From contig CM075783.1 in NCBI GenBank assembly GCA_037974665.1, positions 42,297,712-42,361,711 on the forward strand: 64,000 bases of DNA, written 5' to 3'. This DNA comes from Ehretia macrophylla. Taxonomy: Eukaryota; Streptophyta; Magnoliopsida; Boraginales; Ehretiaceae. Below the pieces are notes generated by a model, which had not been told where the DNA came from, did no database searches, and worked only from the letters and a program-made list of their open reading frames with translations. The position numbers were made by a program, and so were the translations under genes. Below, piece after piece: positions 22,705 to 34,780 of this stretch; position 1 is the first letter of the stretch, and the number at the start of each line of letters is the position of its first letter.

Positions 22705-22976
22705 CTACTTTGTTGTTTTTTTGCTCCGGTCGCCTCTTTTTTTGCGAGGTTCGAGCCACACAATTTTTAAAAGAATATCCCCCGCTGCGTTTCCAATGCT
22801 GTATCAAAATGGGTGGAAATATTATTATCTAATCTCAAATTAGATAACTAAAAAAAAATCATAAAAAATTACAAAACAAAAATTATAGAATTAGAAACCT
22901 ACCAAACACCGAGAGTCCCAAACCCAAAAAGAAAGACTGCCGTTCTCAATAGCAAACCAGGATCGTTGTCGCACAT
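22705..22976 (-). CDS. Small spliced gene, 55-aa putative membrane peptide, copy B
   Basis: Same structure as copy A. ATG is at 22976 after TTGCAG|GGTGAAG. Coding exon 22976-22903 ends at a GTAGGT donor. The acceptor is GATACAG before 22798, and the coding part of the next exon runs to an in-frame TAG at 22707-22705. The product is 55 residues, identical to the spliced product of A as far as I can read, ending KKTTK. Where A has GTACGT, B has GTAGGT, so the stop exists even without the third splice. The TGGGCC motif is kept upstream (about 23173-23178). Unknown family: one hydrophobic segment, basic tail. Confidence 0.62.
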
Positions 22977-23378
22977 CTTCACCCTGCAAGGAAGAAGAGA
23001 AAGATCATCAATGGGGATAGATCTGATGGCTGAAAATAACAAAACACAATAAAACGATGCATACTCCTTTACCTATTGATAGATAAGAGAGAGAACGATA
23101 GGCTTTAGGTGTGTATACAGATACAGATCAACAAGTAGACCGACCTAAAGCACAATGGTAGGTCGATGGGTTTGGGCCGCTTTTAGAGGGAAAATTTCCA
23201 TAGTATTAAATCAATAATATGGTTTGTAAATATATTAATTGTGGATATTCTTTTCTGTTTCTATATCTTGGAGCTTTACTTTAGAAGTTTTAACAACAAT
23301 ATGTATTTCATCAATAACACTAATCAATTTTAATATTAATTTTAATTAGTTAGTATTTATGAATAGATAATGCAAATA

Positions 23379-24231
23379 TAGTAGAATCTCTTTAAATTAA
23401 TACTCAATAAATTAATAATTTTTTTAATTAATAAAAATGTCCAATCCCGATTTAGGACCAATATAAAATTTTGATAACTTCGATAAAATTATAAAATAAT
23501 ACATTTAAAAAAATTTATTCGTATTTTATTGACTCAAATATTTCATAAATTAATAATTAACTAAAAAATACATAATAAATTGACTATGACGTTTTCTTAA
23601 AATATGAATCAAAAGTAGGTTATCTTTTGTTAAACTTTAAATTTAATTGAATCTCATATTTAATTATTTATAGATTGTTTGAAACAAATGAATTCCATAA
23701 AATTTTGTGGAATTCATTTGCAAATTCAACTTTTTATATTTGGAAACATAACTTTAAAAAATTGAAAATCCAAGATTTGCAAATTTTGGATTTACTCAAG
23801 GCTTTCTCAAATCATTACTCAAGATGTGAAATTTACAAATTCACGTTTTTTAAGTTAGTTCCTTCTTTTGAGGACAAAATTACATTTTCTTTTGAGATAA
23901 TCCTACAAAGATTAGGATACAAGATTAGAGAAATTAATTATCATCCTAATCCTAAAAGGACTTGAATACGAGATTAGAAAAACTTTGTTCTAATCCTACT
24001 AAATTAAATTTTATCTTCTATTCTTATTACTTATCTATTTAAATTGAATTGAAAAAATATAATTCACTTTTCAAAAAAAGAGATCATAATCATAATATAT
24101 TTACTATAAAGCCAAAAAAATTAAAAATATTTCTATTATTTAATAGTTATTAATTTATCGATAAATTAATATCTCATTAAAGTAAAGAAATTTGGTGGTC
24201 CCAACGCTATTAATTTAAAGAGATTCTACTG
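23379..24231. mobile_element. Emigrant/Lemi1-like MITE, copy B
   Basis: Inverted ends TAGTAGAATCTCTTTAAATT and complement CAGTAGAATCTCTTTAAATT, with TA flanks. Same element and same site as in unit A, so inherited by duplication. Non-coding. Confidence 0.65.
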
Positions 24232-26735
24232 TAAATAATTTTTGATTTTAGATGACTATGATGTTAAGACTACGGCTCTATTTTGCCTAACTTTTTTATA
24301 CTCAAAAGTGTTTTCTGTGAGTTTGGAAGCCGATCTTACCTGTTTGACCCATTTCTGAAAGCGCTTTCAGGTAGAAGCTGAAGTTTAAAAAAGCTGAAAA
24401 TCAATAAGCTCCAAATTGGAGCTTTTCAAAATGGATTTTTGCGAAACTGTTTTTATATAATGTGAGAAACTGTTATCTTTTTCTTTCTCAAATATACCTC
24501 TTCATATTTTTTTAAAGTAAAATATTATCCTCAAATTTTCTAAAAGCTCAATATTTCTCAATATAGGCTAAACAGTCAACAACTTTTGTTCAACAGCATT
24601 TTTAACCAAAGTTCTATTGCAAAAGCTCTACAACTCATAAGTTAAAATTATACAGGTAAGCCAAACAGAGCCTAAATGAAATAGAGATGAATTAATAAAT
24701 AATTCACGATTTAAAATCCTAATATAAAGACGAAAAAAACTAGGATAGAAATGTGAAACATAAATCCACAGTGAATAAATATTTGTGATTTTAGATGACT
24801 AAGTATATTAAAACTACCTGAAAATAATGATAAATGAATAAATACTTCATGATTTAGGATTCTAATTTAAAGACGAACAAAAAAAAAAGCTTGGATTAAG
24901 AAATGAAGGAAATAAAATTCACAGCGAAGAAACTCGTAAAAAGAATAAGAAAATTAAGTACATAGGGAATGGGGGTGAAAGAATAAGAACAATAAAAATA
25001 AAAATAAAAATTAGAGGACAAGTTATTTTTTAATTTTACAAAAAAGGTATTTTTAAACAGAAAATTTTAATTAAAGAAAGAAACATGTAATGATCATCAA
25101 GAAAAGTAATCATAAGGTCTCTGGCTTAACAATTTATCACCAAATAATTATCTAGGCAACCGAAGACACATGGTCAAATGGCCAGTGACTAATTAGTCTT
25201 CTTTATAGTTGAATCAATTTCGAAAATATTTAAATTCATAATGATAGTAATAGTTAAGGGTAAATTTTACACTTGATCCCTATTGTTTACATATTTTTTC
25301 AATGTACTCTTTAATATTTTAAAAGACTCATAGTGGTCCTTAAAGTTTACAAAAATTATTTAAAATGGTACATATTATTCAAACTTTGTTCTAATCCTAC
25401 TAAATTAAATTTTATCTTCTATTCTTATTACTTATCTCTTCAAATTGGACAGAAAAAATATAATTCGCTTTTCAAAAAAAGACATTATAATCATAATATG
25501 TTTACAATAAAGCCAAAAAAAATAAAAAAAAAATATCTATTAATTAATAGTTATTAATTTATCAATAAATTAATATCTCATTCAATTAATAGAATTTGAT
25601 GGTCCCAACATTATTAATTTAAAGAGGTTCTACTGTAAATAATTTTTGATTTTAGATGACTATGATGTTAAGACTACAACTCTATTTGGCCTAACTTTTT
25701 GACATTCAAAAGTATTTTTTGTGAGTTTGGAAGCCGATTCTACCTGTTTGACCCATTTTTGAAAGCGCTTTTAGGTAGAAGCTGAAGTTGAAAAAAGTTG
25801 AAAATCAATAAGCTCCAAATTGGAGCTTTTTAAAATGGATTTTCGCGAAACTGTTTTTATATAATGTGAAAAACTGTTTTTTTTTTCTCAAATATACCTC
25901 TTCATATGTTTTAAAGTAAAACAGTCAACAACTTTTGTTCAACAGCATTTTTAACCAAAATTCTATTGCAAAAACTCTATAACTCAAAAGTTAAATTACA
26001 CAGGTAGGCCAAACAGATTCTACATGAAATAGAGATGAATTAATAAATAATTCACGATTTAAAATCCTAATTTAAAGACGAAAAAAACTAGGATAGAAAT
26101 GTGAAACATAAATCCACGGTGAATAAATATTTGTGATTTTAGACGGCTAACTATATTAAAACTACTTGAAAATAATGATGAATGAATAAATAATTCATGA
26201 TTTAGGATTCTAATTTAAAGACGAACAAAAAAAAACTTGGGTTAAGAAATGAAGGAAATAAAATTCACCGTGAAGAAGCTCGTAAAAAGAATAAGAAAAT
26301 TAAGTACATAGGGAATGAGGGTGAAAGAATAAGAACAGTAAAAATAAAAATAAAAAAAAATTTAGAGGACAAGTTATTTTTTAATTTTACAAAAAAGTGT
26401 TTTTAAACATAAAAAATTAATTAAAGAAAGAAACATGTAATGATCATCAAGAAAAGTAATCATAAGGTCTCTGGCTTAACAGTTTATCACCAAATAATTA
26501 TCTAGGCAACCAAAGATACTTGGTCAAATGGCCAGTGACTAATTAGTCTTCTTTATAGTTGAATCAATTTCGAAAATATTTAAATTCATAGTGATAGTAA
26601 TAGTTAAGGGTAAATTCTACACTTGATCCCTATTGTTTACATATTTTTTTAATATACTCCTTAATATTTTAAAAGACCCATAGTGGTCCTTAATGTTTAT
26701 AAAAATTATTTGAAATGGTACTTATTGTTCAAACT
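23981..26735. repeat. Direct duplication of ~1.35-1.4 kb within unit B
   Basis: 23981-25381 and 25382-~26735, both starting AACTTTGTTCTAATCCTACT. Copy of the duplication in unit A, about 95 bp longer in its first half because the GGCTCT MITE keeps a segment lost from A and C. That MITE is at 24274-24672. No gene. Confidence 0.82.
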
Positions 26736-27005
26736 TAACAAATTTGGTCCTTATTATTTTTAAAAAAATTTAATTTAGTCTTTATTATTTAAAAAAAAAA
26801 ATTAATTCAGTCCCTGCACGTTAGTTCTATTTGAAGACTAAATTGAATTTTATGAGAAACAATAATAATTAAATTGGCTAGTTTTGAATAATAAAGACCA
26901 ATTTAAATCACTTTATAAATATTAGGAACTAATATAATTTTTTAAAACATTAAGGACCAACTTGAAAAAAATTATAAAAATAGGGACTAAGTATAAAATT
27001 TACCC
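26608..27005. mobile_element. Mutator-like MITE, copy B
   Basis: GGGTAAATTCTACACTT to TATAAAATTTACCC, flanked by TAATAGTTAA at 26598-26607 and 27006-27015. Same insertion as in A and C. Confidence 0.75.
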
Positions 27006-27019
27006 TAATAGTTAATTTG

Positions 27020-27466
27020 AGTTTTAAATGACATATTACCCCTATGTGATTTATAACTAAAAGTACACAAAACTCCGTTGTATTTTTAAAACTAGCACGG
27101 AACCCTCTTGTGGTCCATCCAAATGGTGCAAACTCAACCCCTCAGCTAACTGACGTTTAAAAGACTAACAACAGCTATTTTGCCTTTTGCTTTAAGGTTT
27201 GAGAGAAAAAAAATAAGGATCTGTTTCTCTCTCTTGCAAAAACTACTCAACTTTATCATCTTCTTCTCTTCCCAACACACCTAACCTCCATATCCATTGA
27301 GCTTATCCCTTCTCCCTCTCCCGTTTTCTCCTCTTTGTCTCTGTTTCTTTTTCTCTCTTTCAAATTCATTTACACCATAACCAGCCACCATCACCACTTA
27401 CCACAACTACAAACTTGCAAAAATCATTATCAGCCCAAATGACTACGAAAACTTTAATAAATGAAT

Positions 27467-27533
<67 letters not shown>

Positions 27534-28490
27534 TAACCTTTTTAAATTAATAGCATTGGAACAACTAAATTTTATTAATTCAGTGAGATATGAATTTATT
27601 GATAAATTAATAATTATTAATTTTTCAAGATTTTTTTATTTTTTTGGATTAATAGGTAACATATTATTATCAATGATATTTTTTTTGAAAAGTGACTCAT
27701 ATTTTTTTAGGCTAATTTGTAAGGACAAGTAGAAAATTCTAATAACAATAGAAGATAAGAATCTAATTTAGTAGGATTAAAACAAAATTTTCTAATCTCG
27801 TATCAGGATTAGGATTAGAACGAGTTTTTTTAATCTCATAGAGAATTTATTATGTAATTTTTAGTTAATTATTAATTTATAAAATATTTGAATTGTTAAC
27901 AAGAAAATATTTTAAATGTATTTTTTTATAATTTTATCGAAATTATTAACTTTTTACACTGATCCCAAGTTGGAATCAAACGTTTTTATTATTTAAAAGA
28001 GATTATTAATTTATCAATCTTACAATATATTGACCGACTCTAAAGTTTATCCACTTCTGATCTTTTCTTAATTCGCAGATTCATTGGCTTTCTCCATATC
28101 TGATACAATATGGTCGTTTAAAGTTTCTTCAAATAAAAAAAAGGATTTCTTATGCTGCAACAAGCTCCAGTCAACGTGATTAAGTCTTTGTGAGCACGAC
28201 AATGAGATCTATGCTTCAGCTGTGTATGTGCGTAGCTCTACTTATATGCAAAAGTGAGGGTGTTTTGTTCCGCATAAATGTAAAAATATGTCGCTAATGT
28301 CAAATGTTGTTGCGCAAAAATCGCATACTACACGCGTGATTTTAACTTCTTATTAACTTATTTTCTGTGACGGAAGTGGGTAATATACACTATTTTGATG
28401 GACCACAATGGGGTTCTATGCTAATTTTAAAAATACAACACGGTTGGTATATTTTTAGTAAACCATAAGGGAGTGATATGCAATTTAACC
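27020..28490. mobile_element. ~1.5-kb inverted-end element with (TA)n and truncated Emigrant end, copy B
   Basis: Ends as in copy A (ACATATTACCCCTATGTG; AAACCATAAGGGAGTGATATG). The TA tract is 27471-27529, followed by the truncated Emigrant-like part to about 28018. The Tyr-Ile frame at 27415-27732 is a microsatellite artefact. Confidence 0.45.
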
Positions 28491-28697
28491 TTATAAATTA
28501 AATGCATATCATTCATAGACTTGATTACATGAGAAGACTTTAGGTAGCTTGCTAGCTCCTATATATGCTCAAACCATTCTGTTAACAAACCATCCCATTC
28601 TAACACATCCCTTCTCTTTTCAACATCATCTTAATTTCCATACCTCTCTCTACATTCCTAACTTCACTTTATCAAAAAAACTGTATCATATAACATT

Positions 28698-29793
28698 ATG
28701 CCTGAAGGCAATCGTCCATGGACCTTATTCAAGGTTAGATACACCGGATAAAACTCCAAGCTCTAGCAAGGTTCATAAACACACACAAGCATGTACGCGT
28801 ATATGCATCAATAATACAACATGCACATAACATATATAAACAATTTTGAGCAAGTAAATAATCTGGTTGAAGAAAAGATGCAAAATAAATATATAGCAGC
28901 AGTAAGTTTAGAGTTTAAACAGAAAATTATTTTTCATAACTTAGCAGTACTGAAAGAAAGCAAAAGAGATCCAAGCAAACAAAGATTGCTATCCCAAATT
29001 ATCTTCAATCTGTAATTAATACATGAGATTTATTCCCTTATTTCCTCCCTTGTATTTATTCACTTACCTTGTACAGTCAGGTTGACCCACTGGTGTAGGA
29101 TTGATAGAAGGCATTGCTGTGTATATATATATTTGTATATTCATCAATGATATCATTGAATTTCGAATCTTTAAATGGTTTCAGAGCAGGAAGAATTTTA
29201 TTCTTTTGCTTTTTGGAAGAATTTTATTCCTGTAATGCCAATTTATTGTCCTTCGTCTCTTCTCAAAGCAATCTTCATAAACTTTAAACAAAGGTACCAC
29301 CGGAAATCTGACACCAACGTCTAGGACACATGTCAAATGATAGACTTCGCCAAGTTGATCTTTCCTCTTTCCACTTAATATGTTCCATGAATATTATGCC
29401 ATATTCATATTCAAAGGGGTTACCTTTAAGGAAGAATCAATGAACTAGTCAAGTTATCTCGATTTTTAATTCTTAAAATTTCCGATGAGAGAGAGTTAAA
29501 CTAGCTTGGTTAATTAGGAGACGACATGTATCCTCTCAATAAAAGGCACTTAATAATCAGTTCCGTAGCGAGAAGTTCCTCAGTATATTGAGTCCAGTCT
29601 CATTAATCTCTCGATACGAAAGGAAACCACAATTTACAATTTGATCATGAAGAGGGGAAAGACTACCGATACCGACTACTACCAAGACATGATACTAAGC
29701 AAGGGTTTCAAGAGAAGAGGAACGACTGCTTCCATATACAAAGATTTCTATGCGCACTTAGAATTGCGTCGGTTAACTGATCCAAAAGACTAA
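28698..29793 (+). CDS. Possible two-exon small gene (~81 aa), copy B, uncertain
   Basis: Exon 1 28698-28733 encodes MPEGNRPWTLFK and ends at GTTAGA. Exon 2 from 29584 (acceptor CCTCAG) runs to TAA 29791-29793. Relative to A it carries a 9-nt in-frame deletion removing three codons near HFTDEEF, plus a few substitutions. The frame stays open, which is mild support for coding. TATA-like sequence near 28559. Confidence 0.3.
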
Positions 29794-31013
29794 CCTATCA
29801 AGCATTAACTGTGGGTCTATGCGACCGACCCTGGACATAGCCACCCACGTGGTCAGGGGTAGAGTCAGAATTTTAAAATTGGGGAAACCAAGATTCAAAT
29901 AAGAACATTTATAATAAGATAAAAAAAAAATAAGGGGGACGTTAACTTATTTTTAACGATACTATATAGATTTTTTTAACGGCATTAACTTTTTTTTTAA
30001 CGATATTACATAGACTTTTTTTTTTAAAAAAAAAATATTGGGAGGGCCGGTGCACGTGGTAAACTGGGTAAAAAAAACAAAAACAAAAGTCACGATTAGA
30101 ATAAAAAGTTCTTACTTCAAAACAATCTCTGGAGTTTTTCTTTATTCGAACCAGTCTTATAAAAAAATAAAATTTCATATTTAGCTCCAAATATATGCTA
30201 TTGGGATGAGATGGCGCCTCCTACTAACTCTAACCCCTAAGAACACTAAAAATGACAATAATATTGGTATTTGTGTGCTCCTTATTATACAATGGTGGCA
30301 TCATAAAAGAACACTATGTTGCACAAACTTTCCGCTATCGAGTCTGGAAAAAGAATAGTAATTTCAGCAGTGACCAAATGATTACTTAACTTTTTGACTA
30401 ATTAATCTTTCTCATTCTTGAATTAACTAATCCAAAATATTTAAGTTTATCGTGAAAATAGTACTAAATCTAAATTGTTATAAATATGATAAGTATATTT
30501 TACAAAATCAACATGGGACATAATTTATATTCTCTTCCTTAAATATGTAACATTCTCATTGCCCCACATAGAATGGAAAAGAATATTACAAACTCTTGAA
30601 ATATGTGACATTCTCGTCAAGCTACATAGAACGGGGAACCACAGCTTAGGACCACCAAATAGTAGGAAGAGTCGACACTTTTAGCTCATATCCTGCTTTA
30701 TTACCACCTATAACCATCCAAGTCCAACTACTAACTTATTCGTAGATAACTGCCGCACGCTTCAAAATTTATATTTTTAAAATGAATCTAACGTGATTTT
30801 ACCTAATATAAACCGTTATAAAAAAGAAAATGTACAACCTACCTACTTATGCACATAATACCTTAAGTATTCATTTAATAATCTTGAATAAGAACTCGTC
30901 AACCTTCCTTTTGTCAATGAAAAATCAAAGTCTACTCTTAATTCATCACTCCATTTTTCCATTTCTACGCTTTCCAGAAGACTTGACTTGTCCTCGTATA
31001 GAACTATATCAAC
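29794..31013. other. Upstream of PIRL copy B; no gene seen
   Basis: Corresponds to 14746-16607 of unit A but lacks A 15195-15850 (SINE fragment and most of the LTR-like part). The block with TGGCATCA at about 30296 is kept. The minus frame at 29942-30190 is a low-complexity artefact. Confidence 0.5.
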
Positions 31014-33145
31014 GTGTTTCTAAGAGATAATTGGCAAAAACTGCGAAATTTTCATATGGAGAAAGAAATGGTTGAGGTTGATGATCCTGACCATGTTAAC
31101 GATGATCAAGTTGATGCAAAAGTGGTTCAGATATTGAAAGATGCATCAACGAAAGTTGTGGAGAGAGTTGAGCTATCAGGGCATCAACTTAGGTACTTAC
31201 CAGAAGCCTTTTGTAAGCTTCATGGCTTAGTTGTTCTCAATCTTTCACACAATGAACATGAGGTTAGTTTGACAGTTCTGTAAAGTGTGCGCCTCGTTTA
31301 AAAGTTTTCGCTTAAGACGTTAGAAGGGTATATTTTATTGGTTTACTGTTTCTAACAGATATTTTTTGATAGTTGATCAATTGAAGTTTCCTATATATGT
31401 TTATAGTCTCAATCATAAGTTACAGCATATGATGTTTTGCTTAAATTATATCTTTTATGTCTATTGGTACGGTGATTCTCATGGTAGAAAGCATTTATTC
31501 TTGAATTCGTGTTTGTAATGGTTGAAATCCAATTATTAGTCTGTTAATAAATTTAAGCCTAATCAACTATTTCAAAACATTTAACCCCGTGGTGCAATAG
31601 TAGAAAACTCATATCTTATACATTGAATGTTTATATTATACAAAACTAATGTGGGACGGATATTACAATCTTTACCTTAAATGGGAGACTGGCAAAACGT
31701 TGAATCCAATCAATCAACTCAAAATACTTAAAAAATTCATAATACAGTGGTAGAGAACAAAAAGCATTATAAAGTGAAAATTACATGAGATAGTACAATC
31801 GCCCCACTTATATAAGTGACGAGCCAATGGAGAGCCTACTTGTTCACTTGATCTCTACCTCTTTTAGAACCTAGGTCCTGCTATTAGCTAGCCAATATAT
31901 TGAGTCTAATTCACTAACTCGAAATGTTTAAACCCGTAGTGACAATAATAGAAAATCGAAATATCATAATCTGAACACATATTTTATTGTCTAGATAGAA
32001 AGAAGTTAATGATCTCATATTTCACTTGTCTCTTGATATCCAAATTATTAAAGAGTGTCTCCGTTTTCCAATAATAAATTTGTCTTTTTGATAGTTCAAA
32101 ATGGTATGTCATTTGTAGTAGTTATGTTGTTGGTTATGTTAAGAGTATCTTTTTAAGTGATTCCTGATGTGTTTATTTTGTTATGGGGTAAATTGCATTT
32201 TAACCCCGTGTGTTATGCCTAATTCGCTGCTTACCCCCTGTGTCGCGGTATTATAAAACACAGAGGGACTGCAGAATTTGCTGATAAATCCCTTGCTCTG
32301 TTATGTTACAGGCCATTCCTGATTCAATTGCAGGACTGCAGAAATTGGAGGATCTTTATGTGTCATCCAACCTTGTGCAGAGCTTACCAGACTCCATTGG
32401 CTTGTTAACAACCCTGAAGTTCTGCGAATAAACTTACTGCGATTCCAGAAAGCATTGCGGGTTGCAGGTAATTATCGCGCTGTATCTTCAGCCACGAGCT
32501 CTTTTCTTCTTGATCCTAGTGACAATTCTGAATTTGCTGACAGGTCTTTGATGGAGTTGGATGCGAGCTTCAATAAATTAATGTTCTTGCCTGGAAATAT
32601 TGGTTACGAATTGGTTAATCCGCGCCCTTCCAAAGTCTGTTTTTGAAATGAAATCTCTGAGACATTTGGATGCTCATTTCAATGAGCTTCATGGAGTGCC
32701 ATATGCAATTGGAAGATTACAAAGTCTTGAGGTTTTAAACCTCAGCAGCAATTTTAATAACTTGAGAGAGCTTCCTGAATCAATTTGTGATCTGACCAAC
32801 CTCAGAGATCTTGATCTCAGTAATAACCAAATCCAAGCTCTTCCAGGCACATTTCATCGGCTTGAAAATATAACTCGGCTTCATTTAAATCAAAATCCAC
32901 TTGTAATCCCTCCTTTAAATGTTGTTTCTAAAGGTGTTGAATCTGTAAAGGAGTTGACGCTGAAGAGACAGCGTGATATGTTAGCTGCTGAAGAAGAAAG
33001 AAGGGTGCTCGAAGCTAATACGCGAGCTCAGACAGGATGGCTGGCTTGGGGAACCTCCATGTTTAATGATCTCGTCTCTGAGGTTGCAGGATATCTAGGG
33101 AAAGGAATGAATTCGAGCGATCCGTATCTGGATCAACAATTGTGA
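31014..33145 (+). pseudogene. PIRL1/PIRL9-like LRR gene, copy B (broken)
   Basis: Exon 1 31014-31262, exon 2 32312-32467, exon 3 32544-33145, introns GT-AG as in A. Three lesions are visible. The A-copy start ATG is GTG here (31014), so the first in-frame ATG is 31056 (MEKEMVEVDD). Exon 2 lacks 11 nt after CTGAAG (about 32419), giving an immediate TAA. Exon 3 has the same frame-breaking gap after GYELVN as A. Exon 3 still encodes LRRs and ends [10 protein letters not shown] then TGA, the usual family end; A extends further. Intron 1 lacks the foldback element. A functional full-length product is unlikely. Confidence 0.8.
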
Positions 33146-33639
33146 TTTCATATCTCTGGAGAACTAGAACCTTAGTTTGTATGAATTGGCTTATAAACAT
33201 TTGGGTGATTGAGTCTACTTCAGTTACATGTAATTTGTTTTTCCTCTACTGTCTGGAAGGTAAACCATGTTGAATATTGTTTTTCATTAGGTGAAGATAT
33301 ATAGATGCAATGAGTTTCATGGGTGTGTTATACCATGTATATAAAGTTACATGGAGTTTAAGTTTACAATTACCGGTCCTTGATTGACGTGGAGCATATG
33401 TTAAGGCACCATATTATACCACGGAATTTATAACTTAATTTGGAGTATATTCAATGTGGTCCTGACAATTATTGGTCCATGATTATCACATAACAATTTA
33501 TAACTATAACACACTTCACGCATGATGAAAGAGCCCCAAATCACTTCACTATTTGGCGATTATTGGCCCATGATTCACGTCATATTCACAGCTTAAGAAT
33601 AAAAGTTTAATAGATTTCTATGAGTTAAAAAAAAAAAAG
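33146..33639. other. 3' flank of PIRL copy B; no gene seen
   Basis: Begins collinear with 20213 onward of unit A, then diverges. No ORF, RNA or clear element. Confidence 0.5.
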
Positions 33640-33954
33640 AGGCTCACCTACTTTGTTTTTTTTTTTTTGGCTCCGTTCACCTCTTTTCTTGCGGGGTTTA
33701 GGAGGATTTGACACAACAAAATTATCACGTCATGATATATGAATATATATATATTCATATTAGGCCGAAAAAAATACTAATAATCCTCCTGATTTGCGAA
33801 AAAAATAACCGACGCTGCGATTTCAACGTTGTATAAAAAAGGATGACCATATTATTATCTAATCCCAACTTGTTTACATATGAACAAGTAGATAAATACG
33901 TAGATTATTAAATCAGAAAAAATTTACAAACAAAACGAAAAAAGTCACAACCAA

Positions 33955-33994
<40 letters not shown>
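33955..33994. repeat. (ATT)n microsatellite
   Basis: About 13 ATT units at the left edge of the inserted organelle-type DNA. A shorter ATT tract (35629-35643) lies at the right edge. Confidence 0.9.
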
Positions 33995-34109
33995 GTTAGA
34001 GTTTGTGACCCGAATTCTATTTGGCCCAACCCGAAAAGTTCGCGGTGCGATCCATTTGGTGAAAACTTATTTTTGGAGAAAAATTAGGGATCTGTGGTGG
34101 TAGCGAAGG

Positions 34110-34378
34110 TCGAGTCGTTACCTTAACCGCAAGGAGGGGGATGCCGAAGGCAGGGCTAGTGACTGGAGTTCAGTCGTAACAAGGTAGCCGTACTGGAAGG
34201 TGCGGCTGGATCACCTCCTTTTCAGGGAGAGCTAATGCTTGTTGGGTATTTTGGACACTGCTTCACACCCAAAAAGAAGGGAGCTACGTCTGAGTGAAAC
34301 TTGGAGATGCAAGTCTTCTTTCCTTTCTCGACGGTGAAGTAAGACCAAGCTCATAAGCTTATTATCCTAGGTCGGAAC
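34110..34378 (+). pseudogene. Chloroplast 16S rRNA 3' end and 16S-trnI spacer fragment
   Basis: From GAGTCGTTACCTTAACCGCA the last ~110 nt of plastid 16S rRNA can be read, including GTCGTAACAAGGTAGCCGTA, GGAAGGTGCGGCTGGATCAC and the anti-Shine-Dalgarno CCTCCTT (about 34214-34220). The plastid spacer follows (CAGGGAGAGCTAATGCTTGT, later CTAGGTCGGAAC), and similarity stops at about 34378, before trnI. It is a nuclear (or mitochondrion-relayed) copy, too short to give rRNA. Confidence 0.85.
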
Positions 34379-34577
34379 TGGATACCCTTTTTTAAAAAGG
34401 TCAAAGATCGAGGCTTTTCGGAAGAAGGGTATTCTATTATATATATATATATAAATACGCCCTCAGTACCCTTGTTGGCCAACTTGGCTTTCATCAGCCC
34501 TTGCGATAACGCGCCTTCTTCAATTTGCTTAAAGTGGAATTTCCTCTCTCTTCTTCCTATCACTCATAGACTGCCTA

Positions 34578-34780
34578 TCAGATCAATCGGTGGTAGTCAA
34601 TCCTTGCTTAGAAGCTTACTTGAGGTGTGTAGCAGGGGATAGACCAAAGGAATGGGTTAAATGGTTGCCACTAGCTGAGTTATGGTACAATACTAATTAC
34701 CATACAGCCACCAAAAAAAACTACCCAATATGAAATCTTGTATGGCAAACCACCTCCCACCCATCATCCCTGACCATAGT
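34578..34780 (+). mobile_element. Ty3/gypsy integrase fragment
   Basis: The plus strand reads CLEAYLRCVAGDRPKEWVKW, then LPLAELWYNTNYHTAT, and after a 1-nt frameshift in an A8 run (34712-34719) YEILYGKPPP. These blocks belong to the C-terminal part of the integrase core of plant Ty3/gypsy polyproteins. Nothing else of the element is present. Confidence 0.85.

Noticed and set aside
27415-27732. 105-codon open frame with a long Tyr-Ile run (also 57337-57615)
   Set aside because: It is the translation of a TA microsatellite running into a MITE end; no other coding sign.
34110-34378. rRNA gene
   Set aside because: Only the last ~110 nt of plastid 16S plus spacer; a transferred fragment, not a gene.
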